Below, piece after piece: positions 48,666 through 56,897 of a DNA stretch of 64,000 nt (position 1 is its first letter; each line of letters begins with the position of its first letter). The notes under the pieces were generated by a model that saw only the letters and a list, made by a program, of their open reading frames with translations, did not search any database and was not told the origin of the DNA. Origin of the DNA: Lentisalinibacter sp035655155. GTDB taxonomy: Bacteria; Pseudomonadota; Gammaproteobacteria; Steroidobacterales; Woeseiaceae. The stretch lies in contig DASRVH010000088.1 of the NCBI GenBank assembly GCA_035655155.1, forward strand, positions 18,665 through 82,664, given 5' to 3'. The position numbers were made by a program, and so were the translations under genes.

Positions 48666-49227
48666 CGTCGCGGGCGCCGGCGGGCGTAAGCGTGCCGCGG
48701 CCGTCCCGCCGTGAGACTTCCCCCGTCAGCCGCCAGCCTGCGGCCGCTTCTCCCAGCGATTCCACCGCCGCGTACCAGCGCTCCGCCGTCATCGGTGTGA
48801 GGCGCGCCCGGTAGGTCGCCCCGCCGGCCGTCGGCGCGCGGGTGAGCAGGATGTCCATGTCCTTTGCCGGCACGGTCGGATGCGACAGCTCGAGCAGCAA
48901 TGTCTCGGGCCAGGCGAGACGGTCCGTGCCCGTGCCGCCGTTCTGCGCGAGCCGCACCTCCACGGCGCCCTGTCCCGCGGCAACCTGCAGCCGGCCCTTC
49001 AGCCCCAGCGCGGAGGCCGCATCCGCCATGCGGAAGCGACGCTCCGTCGTCTCCGCGATGCGGCTGTAATCGTCCACCACCAGCGAATCCGGCCGGGTGA
49101 CCGCCAGAAAGATGGTGAACATGCAGCCGATCACGGTCGCGGCGGGAACCGAGATGATGAACCAGGGCCAGAACTGGCGATACCAGGGTTCGGCCTCGGC
49201 GGTAATGTGGGCGTTGCGCTGATCCAT
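48658..49227 (-). CDS. ccoH: FixH/CcoH family assembly protein
   Basis: 189 residues. A short cytoplasmic start, one transmembrane helix (FWPWFIISVPAATVIGCMFTIFLAV) and a periplasmic domain with RPDSLVVDDYSR, the FixH signature. It is required for cbb3 oxidase assembly. It overlaps ccoI by 8 bp. Confidence 0.92.
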   Translation of the reverse strand: MDQRNAHITAEAEPWYRQFWPWFIISVPAATVIGCMFTIFLAVTRPDSLVVDDYSRIAETTERRFRMADAASALGLKGRLQVAAGQGAVEVRLAQNGGTGTDRLAWPETLLLELSHPTVPAKDMDILLTRAPTAGGATYRARLTPMTAERWYAAVESLGEAAAGWRLTGEVSRRDGRGTLTPAGARDDG

Positions 49228-49280
49228 GGTACTTCGCCTCTCGCGCTTCGAGGGTGATCTATCGTCCGTTTCCGAGCCTT

Positions 49281-50675
49281 TCAGCGGCCGACGGGCGCGA
49301 CGAACTTCGTCTCCCGCGACTGGCTGATTGTAGCGTCATCTTCGGCCTGCAGCGTGAAGGTGACCTCGCTTACGCCGCCAACCGCTCCCCCGGGGGCACG
49401 GACGATCACCGGCACGCCCAGTACCTCGCCCGAGCCAACGCGGATGTCGCCGTTCGGCACCTCCACACTGGCCCCCTCGATGCCCGCGACGTCGATCTGG
49501 TAGCTGTGGGCGCGGTCGGTCTTGTTGATGAGCTTCAGCTGGTAGGAATTCTCGATGAAGCCGTCGCCCACCTCCCGGTACAGCGCGTTGCGGTCGCGGA
49601 TCACGTCCACGGTAAGTGCCGAGCGCTGGGAGAGGGCGTAGACGAAAGCGCCCATCAGAAGGATGAGCAGGACGGCGTAGACGATCACCCGCGGACGTAC
49701 CACGCGGGTCTTCTCGCCGTCCATGGCGTGCTGGGTGGAGTACTTGATGAGCTTCTTCGGGTAGCCCATCCGCACCATTACGTCGTCGCAGGCGTCGATG
49801 CAGGCGGCGCAGGCGATGCACTCGTACTGCAGCCCCTCGCGGATGTCGATGCCGGTGGGACAGACCTGCACGCACATCGTGCAGTCGATGCAGTCGCCGA
49901 GGCCGACCTCCTGCGGGTCCACGCCGCGCCGCCGGCTGCCGCGGGGCTCGCCCCGGTCGGCGTCGTAGGTGATGATCAGCGTGTCCCGATCGAACATGGC
50001 GCTCTGGAAGCGCGCATAGGGGCACATGTACTTGCACACCTGCTCGCGCATGTAACCGGCATTGCCGTAGGTCGCGAAGCCGTAGAAGAGCACCCAGAAG
50101 GTCTCCCACGGGCCGAGCGAGACGGTGGCGAAGCTCACCAGCAGCTCGCGGATGGGCGTGAAATAGCCGACGAAGGTCAGGCCGGTGAACAGGGAGAAGG
50201 TGATCCACAGGAACTGCTTCGAGCCCTTGCGCAGGAACTTCTCCGTGGTCCAGGGCGCCTTGTCCAGTTTCTTGCGTTGGGAGTGCTTGCCCTCCGTCCA
50301 CTGCTCCATCCAGACGAAGACCTCGGTCCACACGGTCTGCGGGCAGGCATAACCGCACCAGAGCCTGCCCGCCAGTGCCGTGAAGAAGAACAGCGACAGC
50401 GCCGCGATGATCAGCAGCAGCGCGAGAAAGATGAAATCCTGGGGCCAGAGCGTCAGGTCGAACAGGTGGAACTTGCGCGCCGGCAGGTCGAACAGGATGG
50501 CCTGGCGGCCCTGCCAGGTGATCCAGGGCAGGCCGTAGAAAATGCCGAGCAGCACGAAGACGGCGGCCTTGCGCAGACGAGCGAAAGTGCCGTCCACCTC
50601 CCGGGCGTGGATCTTCTCCTCACTGCGGTAGAGCGCCGTTTCTGCCGCGGCGCCCGCGTTGCTTCCTGCTGCCAT
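49281..50675 (-). CDS. ccoG: cbb3 oxidase accessory protein CcoG (FixG)
   Basis: 464 residues, several transmembrane helices. Polyferredoxin motifs CIDCTMCVQVCPTGIDI and CIACAACIDACDDVM give two [4Fe-4S] sites; CGYACPQTVWTEVF and CKYMCPYARFQS are further conserved Cys segments. The C-terminal Ig-like periplasmic domain follows. CcoG is proposed to reduce Cu(II) for the oxidase. The ATG overlaps the stop of the small membrane protein gene. Confidence 0.95.
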   Translation of the reverse strand: MAAGSNAGAAAETALYRSEEKIHAREVDGTFARLRKAAVFVLLGIFYGLPWITWQGRQAILFDLPARKFHLFDLTLWPQDFIFLALLLIIAALSLFFFTALAGRLWCGYACPQTVWTEVFVWMEQWTEGKHSQRKKLDKAPWTTEKFLRKGSKQFLWITFSLFTGLTFVGYFTPIRELLVSFATVSLGPWETFWVLFYGFATYGNAGYMREQVCKYMCPYARFQSAMFDRDTLIITYDADRGEPRGSRRRGVDPQEVGLGDCIDCTMCVQVCPTGIDIREGLQYECIACAACIDACDDVMVRMGYPKKLIKYSTQHAMDGEKTRVVRPRVIVYAVLLILLMGAFVYALSQRSALTVDVIRDRNALYREVGDGFIENSYQLKLINKTDRAHSYQIDVAGIEGASVEVPNGDIRVGSGEVLGVPVIVRAPGGAVGGVSEVTFTLQAEDDATISQSRETKFVAPVGR

Positions 50676-50998
50676 CAGTCCCTGTCCGTCGTGGTCCCGT
50701 GCGCACCGTCAGGGCGGTCGCGGCGCATGAGGACCAGTGTGATGCCCGCTGCCCCGATGCCGATCGCCCAGAAGAAAAAGAAGAGCAGTGCGTAGCCGCC
50801 CATGCGCGAGAGTTCCAGCGGCCAGTCCGCCGCCTCTGCGAGACGCGCCGGGTCGAAGACGGCGAAGAACAGCACGCTGGCGATGCAGGCAGTCAGGAAC
50901 GACGCCCAGCCGCTCGACATGACCTTGCGCAGCCCGCGGCTCCAGCCCGGTGACCGGGGTGTGGTCTCTTCCGCCGCTCGACCGCCGTGCAGGCTCAT
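50675..50998 (-). CDS. Small two-helix membrane protein between ccoP and ccoG
   Basis: 107 residues from ATG 50998, overlapping ccoP (ATGA) at its start and ccoG (ATGA) at its end, so it is translated as part of the operon. Two transmembrane segments are visible: WASFLTACIASVLFFAVF and GYALLFFFFWAIGIGAAGI. The N-terminal 35 residues are cytoplasmic and basic. I do not recognise a named family. Position and coupling suggest a cbb3 accessory or assembly role. Confidence 0.8.
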   Translation of the reverse strand: MSLHGGRAAEETTPRSPGWSRGLRKVMSSGWASFLTACIASVLFFAVFDPARLAEAADWPLELSRMGGYALLFFFFWAIGIGAAGITLVLMRRDRPDGAHGTTTDRD

Positions 50999-51915
50999 GG
51001 GGCGCCGGCACCTCCGCCGCCGTCGCTGTCCTGCGAGAGGCTGTACACGTAGGCGGCCAAGACGTGGACCCGGTCCTCGCCCAGCAGATCCTTGTGCGCC
51101 GGCATCACGCCCTGACGGCCCTGGGTGACCGACGTCATGATGGCCTCGCGGCTGCCGCCGTAGAGCCAGGTGTCGTCTGCCAGGTTCGGCGCGCCCATTG
51201 CCGGATTGCCCCGGCCGTTGGGCCCGTGGCAGGAGGCGCAAAGCATCTGGTACTTCTGGCCCGCCGCCGTCTCCAGCGCGCTCTTCTCCGACGGTGTGCC
51301 GAACTGGCGGATCAGGCCCACCATCGCGTCGAGTTCGTCCTCGGTGAAGTTCGCGGCCCAGCCGGGCATCACGCCCTGGCGGCCGTTCAGAATGCTTACC
51401 TTGATGTTCTGCGGGTCGCCGCCCCACTGCCAGTCGTCATCGGTGAGGTTCGGGAAGCTGGCTGCGCCGCGGGCGGCCGAGCCGTGGCACATGGCGCAAT
51501 GATTGGCGTAGAGGTTGCGCCCGATCTGCAGCGCCTCGGGGTCCTTGGCCAGCTTCGGTATCGGTTGTTCGGCGAAGGACTCGAAAATCGGTGCGTAACG
51601 AGCCTCGGCCGCCTGGACCTCCTGCTCGTACTGCTTCTCCTGGCTCCAGCCGAGGATGCCGTCGGTGACGACCAGGCCCGGATACAGCGCGAGATACACG
51701 CCGGCGAACAGGATCGTGAGGTAGAACAGCATCAGCCACCAGCGCGGCAGAGGGCGGTTCATCTCCTGGAGATCGCCGTCCCACGTGTGCTCGGTGGTCT
51801 CCGTCTCGGCCGTTTCGCCGGGACGTCGTTTCATGGTCCAGGCGATCAGCCAGATGCAGGCTGCCAGGCTCAGAATGGTCGTGATGGCGACAAACCAACC
51901 CATCGGTGCAGACAT
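50995..51915 (-). CDS. ccoP: cbb3 oxidase subunit III, di-haem cytochrome c CcoP
   Basis: 306 residues. Two N-terminal transmembrane helices, then two cytochrome c domains with CAMCHG and CASCHG haem sites and later Met ligands (GVMPGWAA, GVMPAHKD). It accepts electrons from soluble cytochromes and passes them to CcoO. It has the usual CcoP length and overlaps ccoQ by one base. Confidence 0.97.
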   Translation of the reverse strand: MSAPMGWFVAITTILSLAACIWLIAWTMKRRPGETAETETTEHTWDGDLQEMNRPLPRWWLMLFYLTILFAGVYLALYPGLVVTDGILGWSQEKQYEQEVQAAEARYAPIFESFAEQPIPKLAKDPEALQIGRNLYANHCAMCHGSAARGAASFPNLTDDDWQWGGDPQNIKVSILNGRQGVMPGWAANFTEDELDAMVGLIRQFGTPSEKSALETAAGQKYQMLCASCHGPNGRGNPAMGAPNLADDTWLYGGSREAIMTSVTQGRQGVMPAHKDLLGEDRVHVLAAYVYSLSQDSDGGGGAGAP

Positions 51916-52085
51916 CAGTTCGACTCCTTCTTCTCCACCGGCGGCTGCTCGTCATCCCCCAGCGGTAGTTTCGCGGCTTCCTCGAAATCCCGGTGGCGCC
52001 TGGAGCTGAAAGCCCACACCACCAGAGCGAGGAACAGGATCATCAGCACCAGCGTGATGAGTCCCCGGAAAGTATTTATGTCCAT
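51915..52085 (-). CDS. ccoQ: cbb3 oxidase subunit CcoQ
   Basis: 56 residues: MDINTFRGLITLVLMI start, a single transmembrane helix to about residue 26 and a charged tail FEEAAKLPLGDDEQPPVEKK. The size, tail and position between ccoO and ccoP identify CcoQ, the small subunit stabilising the complex. The start is ATG 52085 and the stop overlaps the ccoP ATG (ATGA-type junction). Confidence 0.95.
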   Translation of the reverse strand: MDINTFRGLITLVLMILFLALVVWAFSSRRHRDFEEAAKLPLGDDEQPPVEKKESN

Positions 52086-52104
52086 TGCCTATCCATGCTT
52101 GCGT

Positions 52105-52716
52105 CTAGCGTCTCGTCTGCAGATTCGTGCCGAGGCTCTGCAGGTAGGCGATCATCGCCTCCATCTCGGTCTTGCCTTCCACCGCCGCGGCGGCGCCGGC
52201 GATCTGCTCGTCGGTGTAGGGGTCGCCGGCGACGTTCTTCAGCATGCGCATCTTTCGCTCCACCAGCGCGCCGTCGACCAAGCGGTCCTCCAGCCACGGG
52301 TAACCAGGCATGTTGGATTCCGGCACGACGTCGCGCGGGTTGATCAGGTGCAGCCTGTGCCACTCGTCACTGTAGCGTTCGCCCACCCGGGCCAGGTCCG
52401 GCCCGGTGCGCTTGGAGCCGAACTGGAACGGCCGGTCGTAGACGCTCTCTCCCGCCAGCGAATAATGGCCGTAACGCTCGGTCTCGCTGCGGAACGGCCG
52501 GACCTGCTGGGAGTGGCAGACGTAGCAGCCCTCGCGCACGTAGATGTCGCGGCCCGCCAGTTCCAGGGCCGGGTAGGGCTCGATCCCTTCGGCCGGCTCG
52601 CCGGTGGATTTGGACATCATCAGCGGGACGATCTCGACCAGCCCGCCGATGCTGATCACTACGACGATCAGCACGGCCATCAGGGTGATGTTTATCTCGA
52701 CTTTCTCGTGGGACAC
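52105..52716 (-). CDS. ccoO: cbb3 oxidase subunit II, mono-haem cytochrome c CcoO
   Basis: 203 residues. One N-terminal transmembrane helix, then YVREGCYVCHSQQVRPF with the haem c site CYVCH, and the distal GYPWL region with Met ligand NMPGYPW. It is 18 bp after ccoN and 19 bp before ccoQ. Confidence 0.97.
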   Translation of the reverse strand: MSHEKVEINITLMAVLIVVVISIGGLVEIVPLMMSKSTGEPAEGIEPYPALELAGRDIYVREGCYVCHSQQVRPFRSETERYGHYSLAGESVYDRPFQFGSKRTGPDLARVGERYSDEWHRLHLINPRDVVPESNMPGYPWLEDRLVDGALVERKMRMLKNVAGDPYTDEQIAGAAAAVEGKTEMEAMIAYLQSLGTNLQTRR

Positions 52717-52734
52717 GTCGGATCTCCTCCTGGA

Positions 52735-54150
52735 TCAGGCGGGCTGGCGGACGGGCACCGGGCGGGGTTTCTCGCTCGCGACCGTCTTCCAGATGTTGTA
52801 GACCATGATCAGCATGCCGCCGAAGAACAGCACGCCGCCCAGCAGGCGCAGACCATAGTAGGGGTAGGTGGCTTCCAGGCTCTCCACGAAGGAGTACGTG
52901 AGCGTCCCGTCGTCGTTGACGGCGCGCCACATCAGGCCCTGCATCACACCGGCGATCCACATGGACACGGCGTACAGCACCACGCCGATGGTGGAGGTCC
53001 AGAAGTGCACGTCGATGAGTTTCGTGGAGTACATCGCCTCCCGGTTGAACAGCCGCGGTATCAGGTGATACAGCGAGCCGATGGTCATCATCGCGACCCA
53101 GCCCAGCGCGCCGGAGTGCACGTGGCCGATCGTCCAGTCCGTGTAGTGAGACAGCGAATTCACCGTCTTGATCGACATCATCGGCCCTTCGAAGGTGGAC
53201 ATTCCATAGAAGGACAGGGAGACGATCATGAACTTGATGATCGGGTCGGTGCGCAGTTTGTGCCAGGCGCCGGACAGGGTCATGATGCCGTTGATCATGC
53301 CGCCCCAGGACGGGGCCAGCAGCACCACGGAGAACACCATGCCGAGCGACTGGGCCCAGTCGGGCAGGGACGTGTAATGCAGGTGATGGGGCCCGGCCCA
53401 CATGTAGATGGCGATCAGCGCCCAGAAGTGCACCACCGACAGGCGGTAGGAGTAGATCGGCCGCTCGGCCTGCTTCGGCACGAAGTAGTACATCATCCCC
53501 AGGAATCCGGCCGTGAGGAAGAAGCCCACCGCGTTGTGGCCGTACCACCACTGCATCATGGCGTCGATGACGCCGCTGTAGATGGGATAGGACTTCGTGA
53601 GCGAGACCGGGATGCTGAGATTGTTGAAGATGTGCAGCACCGCGACGGTGATGATGAACGCGGCGTAGAACCAGTTGGCCACGTAGATGTGCTTCACCCG
53701 CCGTCGGCCGATGGTGGCCAGGAAGACGATGCCGTACGCCACCCAGACCACGGCGATCAGCAGATCGATGGGCCACTCGAGTTCCGCATATTCCTTGGAC
53801 TGGGTGATGCCCAGCGGCAGCGTGATGGCCGCCAGCAGGATGACCAGCTGCCAGCCCCAGAACGTGAAGCCGGCCAGCTTCTCGAAGGCGAGACGCACGT
53901 GGCAGGTGCGCTGTACCACGTAGTAGGAGGTGCCGATCAGCGCCGAGCCGCCGAAGGCGAAGATGACGGCGTTGGTGTGCAGCGGGCGCAACCGGCTGTA
54001 GGTCAGCCAGGGGAGGTCGAAGTTCAGGGCCGGCCACATCAGCTGGGCGGCGATGAACACGCCGACGAGCATGCCCACCACGCCCCAGACGACGGTCATG
54101 ATCGTGAACTGCCGCACGACCCTGTCGTTATAGGTTTCCTGGATTTCCAT
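52735..54150 (-). CDS. ccoN: cbb3 oxidase catalytic subunit I CcoN
   Basis: 471 residues from ATG 54150. Twelve transmembrane helices. Haem b and haem b3-CuB histidines lie in RPLHTNAVIFAFGG, WWYGHNAVGFFLTAGFLG, HFWALIAIYMWAGPHHLHYT and IGHVHSGALGWVA. The crosslinked Tyr is expected in FYGMSTFEGPMMS. It reduces O2 to water at very high affinity. No FNR/Anr box (TTGAT-N4-ATCAA) was found upstream, which is unusual for ccoN and may fit FixJ-linked control. Confidence 0.97.
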   Translation of the reverse strand: MEIQETYNDRVVRQFTIMTVVWGVVGMLVGVFIAAQLMWPALNFDLPWLTYSRLRPLHTNAVIFAFGGSALIGTSYYVVQRTCHVRLAFEKLAGFTFWGWQLVILLAAITLPLGITQSKEYAELEWPIDLLIAVVWVAYGIVFLATIGRRRVKHIYVANWFYAAFIITVAVLHIFNNLSIPVSLTKSYPIYSGVIDAMMQWWYGHNAVGFFLTAGFLGMMYYFVPKQAERPIYSYRLSVVHFWALIAIYMWAGPHHLHYTSLPDWAQSLGMVFSVVLLAPSWGGMINGIMTLSGAWHKLRTDPIIKFMIVSLSFYGMSTFEGPMMSIKTVNSLSHYTDWTIGHVHSGALGWVAMMTIGSLYHLIPRLFNREAMYSTKLIDVHFWTSTIGVVLYAVSMWIAGVMQGLMWRAVNDDGTLTYSFVESLEATYPYYGLRLLGGVLFFGGMLIMVYNIWKTVASEKPRPVPVRQPA

Positions 54151-54531
54151 AGCGCTGTTCCTGTACGTGAGCCTCGAGCGGGCGCGTGCTGATGCCGCCT
54201 GCAGGCCCACCGGAGGGGGCGCGCACCCGTCCTGCCCGCCGCGCCGGATTCGTGGCTACGGGTGGATGGTCGGCATCGTCGGTCGGCGGGGCCCCGTTGG
54301 AATCGCCAAGGGGATCGGGCGTGTGACCTGTCGGCCGGCGGCCGGCATGACCCTCCCCGTCACGCACCTGCGTTCCCGGATGATCAGGGAGTCGCCGGAC
54401 GCGCTCCATCTGTATTTGTACTTACTAATATAAGCCTGTCGCAGGTGTGTCTTGAAAGGCCCGCCGGCAGGGTTCTAAATGGAGGTCGCGGGACGCGGAC
54501 CGGCGGGTTCCGGGCACCAGGGGAGCGAGCG
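54151..54531. promoter_or_regulatory. Divergent promoter region of ccoN and the first Usp gene
   Basis: 381 bp without a gene. An imperfect dyad CCCCGTTGG-AATCG-CCAAGGGG lies at about 54293-54313. An AT-rich patch TGTATTTGTACTTACTAATA at about 54413-54432 is the most likely promoter core. No canonical FNR box was seen. Confidence 0.5.
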
Positions 54532-55509
54532 ATGGAGTTACGAAACAGGCTGTTGGTGATCGTCGACCAGGGCGACGAGCGGCACGCGGCGCTCGAGCGG
54601 GCGCGCTGGCTGGCGCAGCGTCTGGATGCGCCCCTCGATCTGCGGGCGTACTACCAGGCGGTGCCCGGGCTGGGCGAGCAGTTCATCGACTCCCGGGTGC
54701 TCGAGATGGCGGTGGAGCAGATGCGGCGGGAGAAGCTCGACTGGCTCGGGGATCTGGCGAAGCCGCTGCGCGGCGAAGGATTCACGGTGACCGTCGATGC
54801 GGTGGCGGGCAGTCCGGTCGCCGAGTCGATACTGGCCGATATCATCCGGTTGCAGCCCCGCCTGGTGCTCAAGGCTGCCGACCATCACGTGCCGCTCAGC
54901 CGCACCTTCTTTTCGGAAACCGACTGGCAGCTGATGCGCACCTCTCCCGCGCCCGTCCTGATGGTGCGGCGCGAGCACGAGATGCCCGGCCGCCCGGTGC
55001 TGATCGCAGCGGTGGACCCGTTGCACGAGCACGACAAGCCGGCGGCGCTGGACGAGAAAATCCTCGCGACCGCCAGCGAGTTCGCGCGGCTGACGGGGTC
55101 CCGGCTGGAGGTCGTGCACTGCTACGACGTGACGCCGCTCGTGACGGGGATGTCGGCCAGCCCCATGCTGCCGGCGCCGCTGCAGACGGAGGAGCTGGCG
55201 GAGAGCCTGGAGACCCATCATCGCCGGGCCCTGGACGACCTGGTGGCAGGTCACGAGCTGCCTGCCGATGCGGTCCACCTGCTGGAAGGCACGCCGCGCT
55301 GGCGACTGCCGGAGTTCTGTGCCGAGGCGGACGCCGACATCGTCGTCATGGGAGCCGTGTCCCGGTCCGCTCTCGAGCGGGTGTTCATCGGCGGACTGGC
55401 CGAGAAGGTGCTCGACCGGCTGCCCTGCGATCTCCTGATCGTGAAGCCCGAAGGCTTCGTCTGCCCCGAGATCGTCGAACTGACGAACGCGCAAGACGAG
55501 GAAATGTAG
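54532..55509 (+). CDS. Tandem universal stress protein (UspE-like)
   Basis: 325 residues: two Usp domains, 1-150 and 155-310. The second carries the nucleotide-binding pattern VMGAVSRSALERVFIGGLAEKVLDRLPCDLLIVK (G-2x-G-9x-G-like, described in pieces); the first lacks it (VLKAADHHVPLSRTFF). It is about 45% alike by eye to the Usp protein at 58077, with shared VDPLHEHDKPAALD. Divergent from ccoN, it is likely induced at low oxygen. The stop TAG (55507-55509) is part of a REP palindrome. Confidence 0.9.
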   Translation: MELRNRLLVIVDQGDERHAALERARWLAQRLDAPLDLRAYYQAVPGLGEQFIDSRVLEMAVEQMRREKLDWLGDLAKPLRGEGFTVTVDAVAGSPVAESILADIIRLQPRLVLKAADHHVPLSRTFFSETDWQLMRTSPAPVLMVRREHEMPGRPVLIAAVDPLHEHDKPAALDEKILATASEFARLTGSRLEVVHCYDVTPLVTGMSASPMLPAPLQTEELAESLETHHRRALDDLVAGHELPADAVHLLEGTPRWRLPEFCAEADADIVVMGAVSRSALERVFIGGLAEKVLDRLPCDLLIVKPEGFVCPEIVELTNAQDEEM

Positions 55510-55563
55510 GAGGGCCTTCAGGCCCGATTCGATTCAATGGATCGGGCCTGAAGGCCCTCCTGC
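55506..55563. repeat. Inverted pair of REP palindromes (copies I and J)
   Basis: Copy I, 55506-55527, and copy J, 55542-55563, in opposite orientation with a 14-bp spacer, form a 22-bp inverted repeat with one mismatch (GTAG head against GCAG). Copy I provides the stop codon of the Usp gene. Confidence 0.88.
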
Positions 55564-55861
55564 ATGTCGGCAGGGGCGGATGTTCGGGAGGCGGAAAAAG
55601 CCGGGGGCCTCTTGCGAGGCCCCCATTCGGTTTCGCTGAGGGAGAGAGATCAGCTAACCGGATTCTTTGCGACGGTCATTGCCGTCCTGTTGGCGAGTAT
55701 GAGACACCGTGCGGCGTGCCAGCGTCTACTGTGGCTTACCACTAGTCGCGTTACGCGAATTCGCAGCCGGCGGCGGCCGCGCGTTAGGTAGATTTCGCGA
55801 TTGCCCGTCCCGGCGCGCCAGCGGAGCATGGGAGCTGTCCCAACAGGAAGAGGGGACGTTA
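55510..55861. other. Gene-free stretch with REP pair, terminator and promoter motif
   Basis: 352 bp. Contains REP copies I and J, the terminator hairpin at 55603-55624 and a TTAGGTAG motif at 55784-55791, 70 bp before the next ATG. Confidence 0.7.
55592..55634. terminator. Strong hairpin, probable bidirectional terminator
   Basis: Perfect 9-bp arms GGGGGCCTC (55603-55611) and GAGGCCCCC (55616-55624) with loop TTGC. Plus side followed by ATTCGGTTT; minus side followed by a T5 run (plus-strand AAAAA at 55595-55599). Placed after the Usp gene. Confidence 0.75.
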
Positions 55862-56335
55862 ATGGCAGAGACCAGAAAAGGAGCTGCGCTGGTAGTCGTC
55901 GCTGACCGCCGGTGCGCGGAGTTCTACACCCAGGAGCAGCGATTCTCCGAACCGAAACCCCTGTTCACGCTGCAGGCATCCGCCGTCGAGGGAGCCGTGC
56001 CGGCCCAGGCCTCGGACCAGCCGGGCAAGTCCTTCGACAGTCACGGCCAGGGCCGACACAAGATGGAGCCACCGACCTCGCTGCGCGAAGATGCCGCAAG
56101 GGTATTCGCGAACGCGATCGCAAGGCGCATGGAAGAAACCGTGACCCGGGAGGGACTGGACGGGCTGATCGTCGTCACGGAGCCGAAACTGCTCGGCTTG
56201 CTGCGCGAGGAGATCGGCGAGGAGTCGATTGCCAGGCACGACCGGCTGGAGATCGACAAGGATCTCGTGGGGCGCAGCGCCGTGACGGTGGCCGGGGCGA
56301 TCAAGGATGCCGGCGGGCTGCCGCGGCTCGACTGA
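55862..56335 (+). CDS. Host attachment family protein (PF10116 type)
   Basis: 157 residues. VVVADRRCAEFYTQ at the start, the central SFDSHGQGRHKMEPPTSLRED and DGLIVVTEPKLLGLLREEI are typical of the family first linked to Agrobacterium attachment. The fold resembles eRF1 domain 1/archaeal release-factor-like proteins and the function is unclear. Members are often next to Usp and CBS genes in stress regulons, as here. A TTAGGTAG motif lies 70 bp upstream. Confidence 0.85.
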   Translation: MAETRKGAALVVVADRRCAEFYTQEQRFSEPKPLFTLQASAVEGAVPAQASDQPGKSFDSHGQGRHKMEPPTSLREDAARVFANAIARRMEETVTREGLDGLIVVTEPKLLGLLREEIGEESIARHDRLEIDKDLVGRSAVTVAGAIKDAGGLPRLD

Positions 56336-56343
56336 CGGGCGCC

Positions 56344-56395
56344 GGTGACGGGGCCTGGTAACGGGCCCGGGTGATGTGCCCGGGTGACGGGCCTC
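56344..56395 (+). repeat. 13-bp tandem repeat, 4 units
   Basis: Units GGTGACGGGGCCT, GGTAACGGGCCCG, GGTGATGTGCCCG and GGTGACGGGCCTC fill the gap between two convergent genes. Confidence 0.85.
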
Positions 56396-56759
56396 AGCGC
56401 CGGGCGGCTTCCCTGGCGCCGGCGCAGCGCAGGCAGTGCTGCGCATGGGGATAGGCCTTCAGCCGCGCGGGCTCGATCGGTTCCTCGCAGTCCACGCAGA
56501 GCCCGTAGCTGCCGTCCTCGATCCTGTGCAGCGCCTTGCGGATGAGCGTGAGTTCGCGCCGCGCCTCGTTGCCGAGCGCGTCGAGCACCTCGGCGTTCTC
56601 CATCTCGGTGGCCCGCTCGGAGGAATCCGGATGGAATCCGGAGAGACGGTTCTCCTTGATGCGGTCGAGCCGGGTCTGCAGGAGGTGTTCCTTCTCCTTC
56701 AGCGCCTGCCGCGCTGCCGCTATCTGCTCTTCGCTGAGCATGTTGCCTGGCGAGTTCAT
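56394..56759 (-). CDS. DksA/TraR-family zinc-finger protein
   Basis: 121 residues. An N-terminal coiled coil (QALKEKEHLLQTRLDRIKEN…RRELTLIRKALHRIEDG) and the C4 zinc finger CVDCEEPI…AQHCLRCAG. Acidic residues at the coiled-coil tip (DALGN region) differ from the DxxDxA of true DksA, so activity on RNA polymerase may differ. On the minus strand a CTAGGTAG motif lies 138 bp upstream. Confidence 0.87.
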   Translation of the reverse strand: MNSPGNMLSEEQIAAARQALKEKEHLLQTRLDRIKENRLSGFHPDSSERATEMENAEVLDALGNEARRELTLIRKALHRIEDGSYGLCVDCEEPIEPARLKAYPHAQHCLRCAGAREAARR

Positions 56760-56897
56760 AACGGTTCCCGGATCGACCCCGGACCGGCAATCGAGCGAAT
56801 CGCAGCGCGCGTCCCGCTGGCCGGTCTTCCAGCCGATCGACTGGTCAGTTTCCGCCTCAAGTTATCGGCAGGGCCGCTCGACAGGTAATGCGTATTC

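Noticed and set aside
50950..54192. Very long plus-strand open frame opposite ccoNOQP
   Set aside because: Antisense shadow of the cco genes; no domain, biased His/Gln/Val composition.
54151..54531. FNR/Anr box upstream of ccoN
   Set aside because: Looked for TTGAT-N4-ATCAA; only the weak dyad TTGG-N5-CCAA was found, which does not match.
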